Below, piece after piece: positions 7,848 to 14,506 of a DNA stretch of 14,506 nucleotides. The notes under the pieces were generated by a model. It was given only the letters and a program-made list of their open reading frames with translations. It had not been told where the DNA came from and ran no database searches. Source of the stretch: Gallionella sp. (GTDB taxonomy: Bacteria > Pseudomonadota > Gammaproteobacteria > Burkholderiales > Gallionellaceae); contig JAUYGW010000155.1 in the NCBI GenBank assembly GCA_030690245.1, positions 1 through 14,506 on the forward strand, in the 5' to 3' direction. The position numbers and the translations under genes are program-made. Positions within the stretch are counted from its first letter, which is position 1, and each line of letters starts with the position of its first letter.

Positions 7848-9500
7848 ATGCGCGTCAATCAGCCGGTCACACAACAAGAGTTTGCATTCCCCGCAGGGGA
7901 AACCCTGGTTTCCACCACTGATCTCAAGGGGCGCATTCTTTACTGCAACCCGATGTTCATCTCAGTCAGTGGCTACTCGCGTGAAGAGCTGCTGGGCCAG
8001 CCGCATAACCTGATCCGCCACCCCGACATTCCTGAAGAGGCATTTCGCGACCTATGGCACACGATTCAACATGGCCAGCCCTGGTCTGCCACCGTGAAGA
8101 ACCGGCGCAAGGATGGTCAGTTCTACTGGGTCATGGCCAATGTCACACCACTGATGGATGGCGACAAACCCGTGGCTTACATGTCGGTGCGCACCGAAGC
8201 AACCCGCGCTCAGATCCAGGCATCTGAGGCCCTGTACAGCACCATGCGCCGCGAAAAAGAAAATGGCAAGTTAGTACACACCCTGCAGCAGGGGCGCGTG
8301 GTGAAGCGCACGCTACTGGGTCGCCTGGCGGAAGTTGCGACGTTGCGCCTGTCAGGGCGAATCAACACCACGTTGTGCAGCGCGGCGGTACTCCCCCTTG
8401 CTGCTGGCGGCTTGTTTGCCACGGCTGATGTGGTGTGGCAACTGCTGGGGGCCGGGCTGGTCGCCGTCACACTGGGTGGCGCCAGTTTTTACCTGCATCG
8501 AAGTATTTTGTCGCCGCTGCGGGAATTGCTTGACTTTGCCAACCGCATGGCCGCGGGTGATCTGACCCAACACAAAGACCTGACGCGAAACGACGAAATG
8601 GGCGAACTGGCGACGGCGCTGTACCAGCTGACGGTGAACCTGCAAGCCGTGGTGCGTGATGCCCGCACCCAGTCGATCCAGATGACAGATGCCACCGGTG
8701 AAATCGCCGCTGGCAATGTCGATTTGTCTCAGCGCACCGAAGACCAGGCCAGTAGCCTGCAAGAAACCGCAGCCTCTATAGAGGAAATCACCGGCAGCGT
8801 CAAGCACAGCGCCGATTCGGCCGAAAGCGCCTCCAAGTTGGCCGACGGGGCCGCGCAAGTCACCCAACGCGGCAGCGACGCGGTGAACCTGGTAGTCAAG
8901 ACCATGCAAGAGGTGCGCGAGGCCTCGCACCGTATTTCAGACATTACCGCTGTCATTGACAGTATCGCGTTCCAGACTTACATCCTGGCCCTCAATGCCG
9001 CTGTGGAAGCGGCTCGTGCCGGTGAGCAGGGCCGCGGTTTTGCCGTGGTAGCCGCCGAGGTACGCACGCTGTCGCAGCGCACTTCGACTGCCGCGCGTGA
9101 AATCAAGCAGCTCATCAGCGATACCGCCACCAAAATTGAGACCGGCTACCTGCAGACCGATTCGGCCAGCAAAACCATGAACGAATCATTGCTGGCGGTT
9201 CAGCAAGTCAGCCAACTGATTTCCGAGGTCAGCCTGTCAGCCAAAGAACAGTTGCTTGCCATTTCACAGATCAACACCGCTGTGACACAAATGGAGTCCA
9301 TCACGCAGCAAAACGCCGCGCTGGTGGAGCAAATTGCCGCAGCGGCTTCTTCAGTGCAAGGCCAGGCTGAGGTGATGACATCGACGGTTCAGGTCTTCCA
9401 CCTGCAAGGCGACAGCGGTTTTCATGTTCCCGATGCTGTTGAACTGCGACGCCAGGGCAAGCAGACCGGGCAGAGTCTTCTGCCGCTGCAGGCGGCTTGA
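7848..9500 (+). CDS. aer: Aer-like PAS-domain methyl-accepting chemotaxis protein
   Basis: A 550-residue chemoreceptor that most likely senses redox/oxygen through a flavin-binding PAS domain and signals to CheA/CheW. The PAS domain (~15-115) carries the Aer-type stretch [19 protein letters not shown] and, later, [13 protein letters not shown] membrane anchor with two hydrophobic segments (~176-194 and ~197-215) is followed by a HAMP-like region (~216-270, [17 protein letters not shown]) and the MCP signalling domain (~270-515). The hairpin tip reads [21 protein letters not shown]378 replaces the near-invariant Asn. The start is ATG 7848, with AAGGAA at 7835-7840; a longer frame opens at 7746 without a good site. 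A 130-bp gap separates it from the c-di-GMP enzyme. The C-terminus has no CheR/CheB pentapeptide tether (it ends PLQAA). Assignment to the Aer family is secure from the PAS sequence; the ligand is family knowledge. Confidence 0.9.
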   Translation: MRVNQPVTQQEFAFPAGETLVSTTDLKGRILYCNPMFISVSGYSREELLGQPHNLIRHPDIPEEAFRDLWHTIQHGQPWSATVKNRRKDGQFYWVMANVTPLMDGDKPVAYMSVRTEATRAQIQASEALYSTMRREKENGKLVHTLQQGRVVKRTLLGRLAEVATLRLSGRINTTLCSAAVLPLAAGGLFATADVVWQLLGAGLVAVTLGGASFYLHRSILSPLRELLDFANRMAAGDLTQHKDLTRNDEMGELATALYQLTVNLQAVVRDARTQSIQMTDATGEIAAGNVDLSQRTEDQASSLQETAASIEEITGSVKHSADSAESASKLADGAAQVTQRGSDAVNLVVKTMQEVREASHRISDITAVIDSIAFQTYILALNAAVEAARAGEQGRGFAVVAAEVRTLSQRTSTAAREIKQLISDTATKIETGYLQTDSASKTMNESLLAVQQVSQLISEVSLSAKEQLLAISQINTAVTQMESITQQNAALVEQIAAAASSVQGQAEVMTSTVQVFHLQGDSGFHVPDAVELRRQGKQTGQSLLPLQAA

Positions 9501-9617
9501 GCCGGGGGTTGTTTTTGAGTTTGTAGTTGCTCGGATAGTTCCGGTTGTCATGCCTGGCAAGGCTTTTTCTTCAGCCGCCCGCTGCCGGTCGAGGAGTTCG
9601 CGAGCCAGGCTTGAGTG

Positions 9618-9642
9618 TGGTCAGGCTGCGATAGCCAGACCA
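9618..9642 (+). other. Stable hairpin followed by an A-run in the leader of the second chemoreceptor
   Basis: TGGTC-A-GGCT, loop GCGAT, AGCC-A-GACCA forms a 9-bp stem with one A/A mismatch. It is followed by A9 on the plus strand, so it lacks the T-run of an intrinsic terminator in either direction. It sits 34 bases before the chemoreceptor ATG. Possible roles are mRNA stabilisation or end processing of the Aer-like transcript. Confidence 0.4.
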
Positions 9643-9675
9643 AAAAAAAAGCGATGTCAACAAAGGAAGCACAAG

Positions 9676-11290
9676 ATGTTCAGAAGTTTACGCATCAAGG
9701 TACAGCTCGGAATCGGATTCGCCGTTGTGGTGGGCCTGTTCGCCTTCACATTGCTGGTGGTCGGCTTGCTGCTCTCGCGCCTCACCCAAAGTGTCAGGCA
9801 GATCACGGAGGAATCCCTGCCCTTCGTTCTGGTGGTGGATGAAATGGACCTCAGTCGCTCTGAAGTGCAGCAATTCCTGACCGACGTTTCTGCCACCCAC
9901 GACCGCGCCGGCTACAAAGAGGCCGACGACTCAGCCAGACGATTCCACAGCGGGGTGGACAAATTCAGGCAGCTGTACCGGCTGGAAAACGACCAGTCAA
10001 GCCTCCAGCAACTTGACGCCCTTGAGGTCGATTTCAACAAGTTCTATACGAGTGGCAAAGTGATGGCCGAGGCCTATATCGACAAGGGGCTGGACGCCGG
10101 CAATCTGCTGATGAAAGGCAGCGATGCAGCGCCCGGTTTCGACAAGAACAGCGAGACCCTCTTCAAAGGGATGGAGAAATTCAGAAAACAGCAGGTCACC
10201 GAAGCCAACCAAATCTCAGAAGCCGCCCTGGACAGCGCCAACTTCATTTGCTCAGCATGATTCTGGGTGGATTGACCGCGGCCGTGATGGCGGTCATCTT
10301 CGGCACCTGGATCGTTACGGGCATCGTGCGCCAGCTCGGTGGCGAACTCGGCGAGGCCGCCAACCTGGCAAAACACGTGGCCGAGGGCAAGCTGAGCATG
10401 CGCATTGACCTGCGCCCAGGCGACACCACCAGCCTGATGGCACAACTCAGAGCGATGCAGGAAAGCCTCGCAGCCGTGGTCACCCAGGTGCGCCAGGGCT
10501 CCGAGAGCGTCGCCACCGCGAGCGCCGAAATCGCCGAAGGCAACCACGATCTGTCGGCGCGTACCGAAAGTCAGGCCAGTTCCCTGGAACAAACCGCCGC
10601 GTCCATGGATGAGCTCAGCGCCACCGTCAAGCAAAAAACGCCGACAGCGCCGCTCGGGGCAACCAGCTTGCGATGGGTGCTTCCACAGTGGCCCTCAAGG
10701 GCGGAGAAGTCGTCGCCCAGGTGGTGCAGACCATGAAGGGCATCAACGACAGTTCCAAAATGATTGCGGACATCATCAGCGTGATTGAAGGCATTGCCTT
10801 CCAGACCACTATCCTGGCCTTGAACGCGGCCGTCGAAGCGGCCCGCGCCGGTGAACAGGGCCGGGGCTTTGCCGTGGTGGCCACCGAAGTGCGTAGTCTG
10901 GCCGGTCGTTCGGCGCAAGCCGCCAAGGAAATCAAGGGACTGATTGGCGCCAGTGTGGAGCGCGTCGCGCATGGCACGACCCAGGTAGACCAGGCCGGCA
11001 CGACCATGAGCGAGGTGGTGAGCAGCATCCGGCGCGTGACCGACATCATGGGCGAGATCAGCGCGGCCGGCCATGAGCAGGCGATCGGTGTGGCCCAGGT
11101 GGGCGAAGCGGTCTCCCACATGGATCAGATCACGCAGCAGAACGCCGCGCTGGTGGAAGAAATGGCGGCCGCAGCCAGCAGCCTGAAATCGCAGGCACGC
11201 GACCTGGTGCAGACGGTCGCAGTGTTCCAACTGCCAGACCACCATGGCGCCCGGCACTCAAGCCGCAACCTCGCGCTGACGACATCATGA
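9676..11290 (+). pseudogene. Transmembrane methyl-accepting chemotaxis protein broken by two frameshifts
   Basis: Three overlapping reading frames together spell one chemoreceptor of about 535 residues. Frame A starts at ATG 9676 (AAAGGAA at 9662-9668) and gives TM1 (~11-33) and a helical periplasmic domain of four-helix-bundle type, ending prematurely at 10260. Frame B (to 10736) gives TM2 (MILGGLTAAVMAVIFGTWIV), a HAMP domain and the first signalling helix. Frame C (to 11290) gives the hairpin ([20 protein letters not shown]) and the return helix. The first break lies near 10237-10260, the second at the A6 run 10633-10638, where AATVKQ(N)AD-type coding is disrupted; each is a -1 (or +2) shift. 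As the sequence stands no full receptor is made. A decaying gene, sequence errors, or slippage at the A6 run are the options. The tip residue expected to be Asn is Thr. An ATG at 11287 overlaps the stop and opens a 48-codon frame that may be an original tail. Confidence 0.85.
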
Positions 11291-11495
11291 CCAAAGCCTC
11301 ACAAGCATCCCTGGCGGCCGGCACGCCCGATTCGGGCAGCGGCGCGACACCTGCACCTGACCTGGCAGCACGGCAGTCGCCCCGGATCAGGGCGGCACTA
11401 TCGTGTTGCGACGCCAGCCCCATCTTTGCGTAGCCTCTTTCCAAAGCAAAGGGGGTGCCGGGCGCAGTAGCGCAACAGCCTCTAGCCGTGTTGGC
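11291..11495. other. Intergenic stretch after the broken chemoreceptor; nothing recognised but one hairpin
   Basis: About 205 bp without a convincing gene. CCTCTTT (11434-11440) and AAAGGGG (11448-11454) can pair with one G-U, but no T-run follows, so it is at best a weak terminator for the chemoreceptor transcript. A short plus frame (11287-11433) continues from the chemoreceptor end and may be residual coding sequence. Confidence 0.4.
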
Positions 11496-11565
11496 AATTA
11501 ACTCCTGAATTGATAGCTACTCGCGCACATTAAACGGGGGCTACAAGCCGATTTTTCTCACAAAC
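11496..11565 (+). repeat. Dispersed ~70-bp intergenic repeat, copy 2
   Basis: Near-identical to 321-389 and in the same orientation. The inverted repeat is kept as TAGCT and GGCTA, so the one changed pair becomes a G-U wobble. It ends CCGATTTTTCTCACAAAC, a hairpin-then-T arrangement on the plus strand. Its right end overlaps the stop codon (11560-11558) of the ubiD remnant on the opposite strand. Confidence 0.8.
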
Positions 11566-11740
11566 CCAGAGTCTCTAAGATACCATCCATGCGATGTTGC
11601 ACATCGGCATCCATGCTGATGGTGCGCCCCACTCGCGCTGGGTCTCGCCGGGCCATTTGTTGGTGGCATCCAGTCCCATCGTGCTGCCCAGGCCGCTGAC
11701 CGGTGACGCAAAGTCCAGGTAGTCGATGGGCATTTGGCTG
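11558..11740 (-). pseudogene. ubiD: 3' remnant of ubiD (3-polyprenyl-4-hydroxybenzoate decarboxylase), frameshifted
   Basis: The minus strand encodes about 60 residues matching the C-terminus of UbiD, the ubiquinone-pathway decarboxylase that uses prenylated FMN. It begins near 11733 with [17 protein letters not shown], continues through [18 protein letters not shown], and after a frame change reads [20 protein letters not shown] to a TGA at 11560-11558. The break lies at the GGC-GCACC step (~11631), consistent with loss of one C from GGCCGCACC. Upstream of ~11740 similarity stops abruptly, so the first ~440 residues typical of UbiD are missing. It is therefore a relic left by a rearrangement, not a functional gene; the intact copy, if any, lies elsewhere. 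It ends at the edge of repeat copy 2. Recognition is from memory of the E. coli UbiD C-terminus. Confidence 0.85.
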
Positions 11741-11779
11741 CCTGGCCAACGGCCTCTGAGCCATCGCCTTTTCGCAACT

Positions 11780-11799
11780 CTGCTATTCAGTCGTAGCAG
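11780..11799. promoter_or_regulatory. Inverted repeat upstream of the catabolic operon, candidate operator
   Basis: CTGCTA and TAGCAG are perfect complements with an 8-base spacer, ending 58 bases before ATG 11858. The position suits a regulator site for the operon, but no regulator gene is visible here and six pairs can occur by chance. Confidence 0.3.
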
Positions 11800-11857
11800 T
11801 ACCCAAGCGGCGCGGACTTGCCTAAGCTCTGCACATCTCAACACAACACGCCGCCGT

Positions 11858-12868
11858 ATGTCCGAAACACCTATCACCGCACCGCTTGCGCCCACCCTGA
11901 TGCTGACCGACGCTGACGTCGCCGCGCTGGCTGACTGGCCTTCGGCCGTCGAAGCCCTGTCCAAGGCCTACGCCATGGACGTGAACCCCGCCATGGTGCC
12001 GCCGCGCTCAATGGCACGTGGTGATGGCATTTGGTTGCGCGGCCTGAGCGCCATCGCGCCCTCGGGGTCCACCATGGGCTGCAAGCTCATCGCTGCTTCA
12101 CTGCGGGCACGCCGCGCCAGTTACCTGATCGCATTGTTCGATCAACACACCATGGCTCTCACTGCGCTGATCGACGGCAACCGCGTCACGGGCCTGCGCA
12201 CCGCCGCCACCGCAGCCTTGGCGGTGGATCGTCTGGCGCCGCAGCGGCCGCTGCGCGTGGCTGTCATTGGCGCGGGTTTTGAGGCGCGCGGCGCACTCGA
12301 CTGTCTTGCGGCCGTGCGCCAGATTCAATCGGTGCGCGTCTTCAGCCCCACGCCCGCGAGCCGTGAACGCTTTGCTGAAAGTTTTCGCCCCGCGTTGGAC
12401 ATCACAGCCGTCGAATCAGCAGAGGCGGCGGTGCAAGACGTCGACGTGGTGCTGTGCGCGGCGCGCAGCCGCGACGAAACACCGGTGCTGCGCGGCGCCT
12501 GGCTGCCACCCGGCGCCACCGTGGTATCACTCGGATCAACGCTGCCCGAGCAGCGCGAAGTGGACGAGGAGACCATGGCCCGCGCTGTCTGCATCGTGGC
12601 CGACATGCCCGAGGAAGTGGCGCACGACACAGGTGATGCGATGGCCGCCGCACGCGCGGGTGTCGACTTCAGGGCGAAGCTGGTGCCTCTGTCTGAACTG
12701 GTTGCGGGCCGCCTCACGCCGCGCCGCGACGCCAGCGACATCGTGCTCTACAAGTCGGTCGGCTCGGCGCTGCAGGACATCGTCATCGCAGAGATGCTGC
12801 TGGCAAATGCCCGCCTTCAGGGGCGCGGCGTTGCGCTGCCCGCCAGCATCACACCCATCTCCAAATAA
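11858..12868 (+). CDS. Ornithine cyclodeaminase/mu-crystallin family protein, probably an imine reductase or amino-acid dehydrogenase
   Basis: The 336-residue product has the length and pattern of the family. Visible features: K76 (GCKLI) and R114 (GLRTAATAA), which align with substrate-carboxylate residues; a Rossmann nucleotide-binding loop GAGFEARG (138-145); and [11 protein letters not shown] near the C-terminus. True ornithine cyclodeaminases carry a catalytic Asp in a GGDCPGKTEL-type motif; here the equivalent stretch is [15 protein letters not shown], without that Asp. This favours an NAD(P)H-dependent reductase (for example of a cyclic imine such as delta-1-pyrroline-2-carboxylate) or an amino-acid dehydrogenase over a cyclodeaminase. 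ATG 11858 is chosen because similarity begins there; no clear Shine-Dalgarno sequence precedes it, and the frame stays open back to 11726 into the ubiD relic. It is the first gene of a tight operon, 19 bases before the lyase gene. Substrate unknown. Confidence 0.88.
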   Translation: MSETPITAPLAPTLMLTDADVAALADWPSAVEALSKAYAMDVNPAMVPPRSMARGDGIWLRGLSAIAPSGSTMGCKLIAASLRARRASYLIALFDQHTMALTALIDGNRVTGLRTAATAALAVDRLAPQRPLRVAVIGAGFEARGALDCLAAVRQIQSVRVFSPTPASRERFAESFRPALDITAVESAEAAVQDVDVVLCAARSRDETPVLRGAWLPPGATVVSLGSTLPEQREVDEETMARAVCIVADMPEEVAHDTGDAMAAARAGVDFRAKLVPLSELVAGRLTPRRDASDIVLYKSVGSALQDIVIAEMLLANARLQGRGVALPASITPISK

Positions 12869-12887
12869 CCACCCACAAAGGATATCC

Positions 12888-13907
12888 ATGGCTCTCTACA
12901 AAAAATCGGATGCCCGCGCCTGGGCGCGTCAGCATCTCGTCGGCTGTTCTGCCGTTACTATCCCGAGTTACAGCACCGACCTGAAGCGCCTCAACGAGCG
13001 CGGCATTCGCCACGACATTGAGCGTGTCGTCAAACTGGGTTTCACTTACACGCTGCTCTGCTCGGAGGTCGCGATCACTGCCGAGGAGAACGCGCAGTTC
13101 ACCGCCTGGGCACGCGACGCTGCCGGTGGCAAGCTCGGCCTGTTCTTCCACGCTGCGTTTGGCACGCTGGCCGACAACATCGAAGCCGTCCAATTGGCCG
13201 AAAAAGCCGGTGCCGACCTGGTGTTGCTGTCGTATCCGTCGACCTTCTGGCCCACCAGCGAACAAGATATCTACGACTACACCAAGGCCTTCTGTGATGC
13301 CACCGACCTGGGCGTGATGCTGTTCCCCATCCCCACCTGGGGCTTCGAGCGTGTGCACCCGGCCGGCATGTCGCTGGAGCTGATGCGCCGTCTGCTGAAG
13401 GATTGCCCCAACGTGGTCGCGATCAAGTCCGAGCAGGGCTTCCCACTGCCGGCTGGCATCTGCGAGATGTACCACCACTTTCGCGAAGAGGTCGTCATCA
13501 GTTGCCCGATCGAGGCCGACGCGATCCCGCTGATGAGCCTGATGAAGCTGCAGTTCTCCGGCACCAGCAATACCCAGTGGATGGGTGACTACTATCCGTG
13601 TGCGTTCGAGATGGCGCGTACTGGCCGCTTCGAGGAAGCGATGCAGTTGTACTGGAAGGTCAACCCGGCGCGGCAGGCCAACATGGCCGCCTTGGCCGCA
13701 TCGGCGCCGGCCATTGGTGCACTCAACCGCACGCAGTGGAAGTACCAGGACTGGCTGGCCGGCTTCAACGGCGGGCCCTTGCGTGCGCCGTCGCTGCGCA
13801 TTCCGGATCGCTTCATGAAGTCGCTGCGTCAGAGCCTCATCGCCTCGGGTTGCGAAGTCACGGCCGACCCTGACGCGGCTTTCATGCTTGGCCGCCACCC
13901 CTGTTAA
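12888..13907 (+). CDS. Dihydrodipicolinate synthase family lyase/aldolase, divergent
   Basis: A 339-residue TIM-barrel protein of the DapA/N-acetylneuraminate-lyase superfamily, which forms a Schiff base with a 2-oxo acid. The Schiff-base lysine is K180 in VVAIKSEQG. The usual GTTGE stretch is replaced by LLCSEVAITAEEN (57-69), and the catalytic Tyr of the YNVP motif is F146 (LFPIPTWGF). These changes argue against lysine biosynthesis and for a different carbon-carbon lyase, dehydratase or deaminase. A C-terminal helical part (WKVNPARQANMAALAA onward) is of normal length. ATG 12888 follows AAAGGA (12877-12882). It sits between a mu-crystallin-family gene and a GabD-like dehydrogenase gene, as expected for a step that gives a semialdehyde. 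Related arrangements occur in hydroxyproline and sugar-acid breakdown, where DapA-family enzymes give 2-oxoglutarate semialdehyde; that link is inference. Confidence 0.88.
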   Translation: MALYKKSDARAWARQHLVGCSAVTIPSYSTDLKRLNERGIRHDIERVVKLGFTYTLLCSEVAITAEENAQFTAWARDAAGGKLGLFFHAAFGTLADNIEAVQLAEKAGADLVLLSYPSTFWPTSEQDIYDYTKAFCDATDLGVMLFPIPTWGFERVHPAGMSLELMRRLLKDCPNVVAIKSEQGFPLPAGICEMYHHFREEVVISCPIEADAIPLMSLMKLQFSGTSNTQWMGDYYPCAFEMARTGRFEEAMQLYWKVNPARQANMAALAASAPAIGALNRTQWKYQDWLAGFNGGPLRAPSLRIPDRFMKSLRQSLIASGCEVTADPDAAFMLGRHPC

Positions 13908-13933
13908 GCAAAGAACTGTGAGAAAGAACCGCG

Positions 13934-14506
13934 ATGCAACATTTGCTGAAAGACCCAAGCCTCTGGCGCGAAGCCGCCTACATCAACGGCGAATGGCTGG
14001 CCGAGACGCCGCATGGCAGCTATGCGCTGCACAACCCGGCTGATGGCGCGCTGCTCACCGAGCTGCCCCGCTGCCGCGAGGACGAGACGCGCCGCGCGAT
14101 CGATGCGGCGCAGGCTGCCTTCGGCCCTTGGCGGCGCACCACGGCCAAGGCACGCGGCGAGGTGCTGCGCCGCTGGTATGAGCTGATCATCCAGTACAAG
14201 GAAGACCTGGCGACGTTGATCACGCTGGAAGAAGGCAAGCCGCTGGCCGAGGCACGCGGCGAGGTCGACTACGCGGCCGGCTTCGTGCGCTGGTTCTCGG
14301 AGGAGGCCACGCGTGTGCGCGGGGACGTGATTCCGGGTGTCAAGGAGACACAGCGCATCATCGCGCTGCGTGAGCCCATTGGCGTGTGCGCCGCCATCAC
14401 CCCCTGGAATTTCCCGGCCGCAATGATCACACGCAAAGCCGGCCCAGCGCTGGCAGCGGGCTGCACCATGGTTGTCAAGCCCGCCAGCCAGACGCCGATG
14501 ACCGCA
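13934..14506 (+). CDS. gabD: GabD-like succinate-semialdehyde dehydrogenase family protein (N-terminal part, runs off the window)
   Basis: The first 191 residues of an NAD(P)-dependent aldehyde dehydrogenase are present; the reading frame is open at the window end. The sequence follows GabD closely: YINGEWL (16-22), NPADG (34-38), LEEGKPLAEARGEVDYAAGF (98-117), then ITPWNFPAAMITRKAGPALA (155-174) with the substrate-pocket N159, and VVKPASQTP (180-188) with the cofactor-binding K182. The catalytic Cys and general-base Glu lie beyond the window, so activity cannot be judged. ATG 13934 is preceded by a weak GAGAAAG site, 26 bases after the lyase stop. The enzyme would oxidise a semialdehyde made by the operon to succinate or 2-oxoglutarate; GabD-like enzymes are hard to tell from 2-oxoglutarate-semialdehyde dehydrogenases by sequence, so the symbol marks the family, not a proven substrate. 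Confidence 0.9.
   Translation, partial: MQHLLKDPSLWREAAYINGEWLAETPHGSYALHNPADGALLTELPRCREDETRRAIDAAQAAFGPWRRTTAKARGEVLRRWYELIIQYKEDLATLITLEEGKPLAEARGEVDYAAGFVRWFSEEATRVRGDVIPGVKETQRIIALREPIGVCAAITPWNFPAAMITRKAGPALAAGCTMVVKPASQTPMTA

Noticed and set aside
10074..11257. Long minus-strand frames opposite the second chemoreceptor
   Set aside because: Shadows of the MCP coding sequence; no recognisable domain and no ribosome site.
11726..11857. N-terminal extension of the mu-crystallin family protein to 11726
   Set aside because: The extension is antisense to the ubiD relic and junction DNA and has no family similarity.
12267..12887. Long open frame running into the lyase gene from 12267
   Set aside because: It is an Arg/Ala-rich shadow of the mu-crystallin-family gene in GC-rich DNA; the true lyase start at 12888 has a ribosome site.
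12849..13958. 369-codon minus-strand frame opposite the lyase gene
   Set aside because: Low-complexity His/Arg/Gly-rich translation typical of the antisense of a GC-rich gene, with a well-supported gene on the other strand.

Overview
The window looks like chromosomal DNA from a betaproteobacterium of the order Burkholderiales, most probably a Comamonadaceae member of the Rhodoferax/Polaromonas kind. This rests on the style of the proteins, the many PAS-type sensors, and a dispersed intergenic repeat that I recall from that family. It is an inference, not a search result.

Region 1 (1-400): a 72-residue hypothetical gene whose 3' end, stop codon included, lies inside the first copy of a ~70-bp repeat. 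Region 2 (406-4868, minus strand): a two-gene operon with a very large soluble histidine kinase (seven PAS domains, a GAF domain, a NarL-type HisKA_3/HATPase core) and its NarL/FixJ response regulator, coupled by a GTGA overlap. Region 3 (4869-5236): a 368-bp divergent intergenic region with two inverted repeats. Region 4 (5237-11290, plus strand): a PAS-PAS-GGDEF-EAL-CZB c-di-GMP enzyme, an Aer-like PAS chemoreceptor, and a second transmembrane chemoreceptor broken by two frameshifts. Regions 2 to 4 form one signalling block joining redox/energy-type sensing (PAS), c-di-GMP turnover and chemotaxis.

Region 5 (11291-11857) is a junction. It holds the second copy of the ~70-bp repeat in the same orientation, a ~60-codon frameshifted remnant of the 3' end of ubiD on the minus strand, and a short inverted repeat in front of the next operon. 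Region 6 (11858 to the window end, plus strand) is visibly more GC-rich. It encodes a catabolic-looking operon: an ornithine cyclodeaminase/mu-crystallin family protein lacking the cyclodeaminase Asp, a divergent dihydrodipicolinate-synthase family lyase with the Schiff-base Lys but Phe for the usual Tyr, and the first 191 residues of a GabD-like semialdehyde dehydrogenase. The likely logic is conversion of an imine or amino-acid-derived substrate through a lyase step to a semialdehyde that is oxidised to a dicarboxylate; the substrate is unknown.

The points most worth a second look are a CZB domain that seems to have lost two of its four zinc ligands, a GSDEF motif beside an intact I-site, two neighbouring chemoreceptors that both lack the near-invariant hairpin-tip Asn, a compositionally foreign PAS module inside the kinase, and the unusual active site of the lyase. 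I see no tRNA, rRNA, CRISPR array or intact mobile element.
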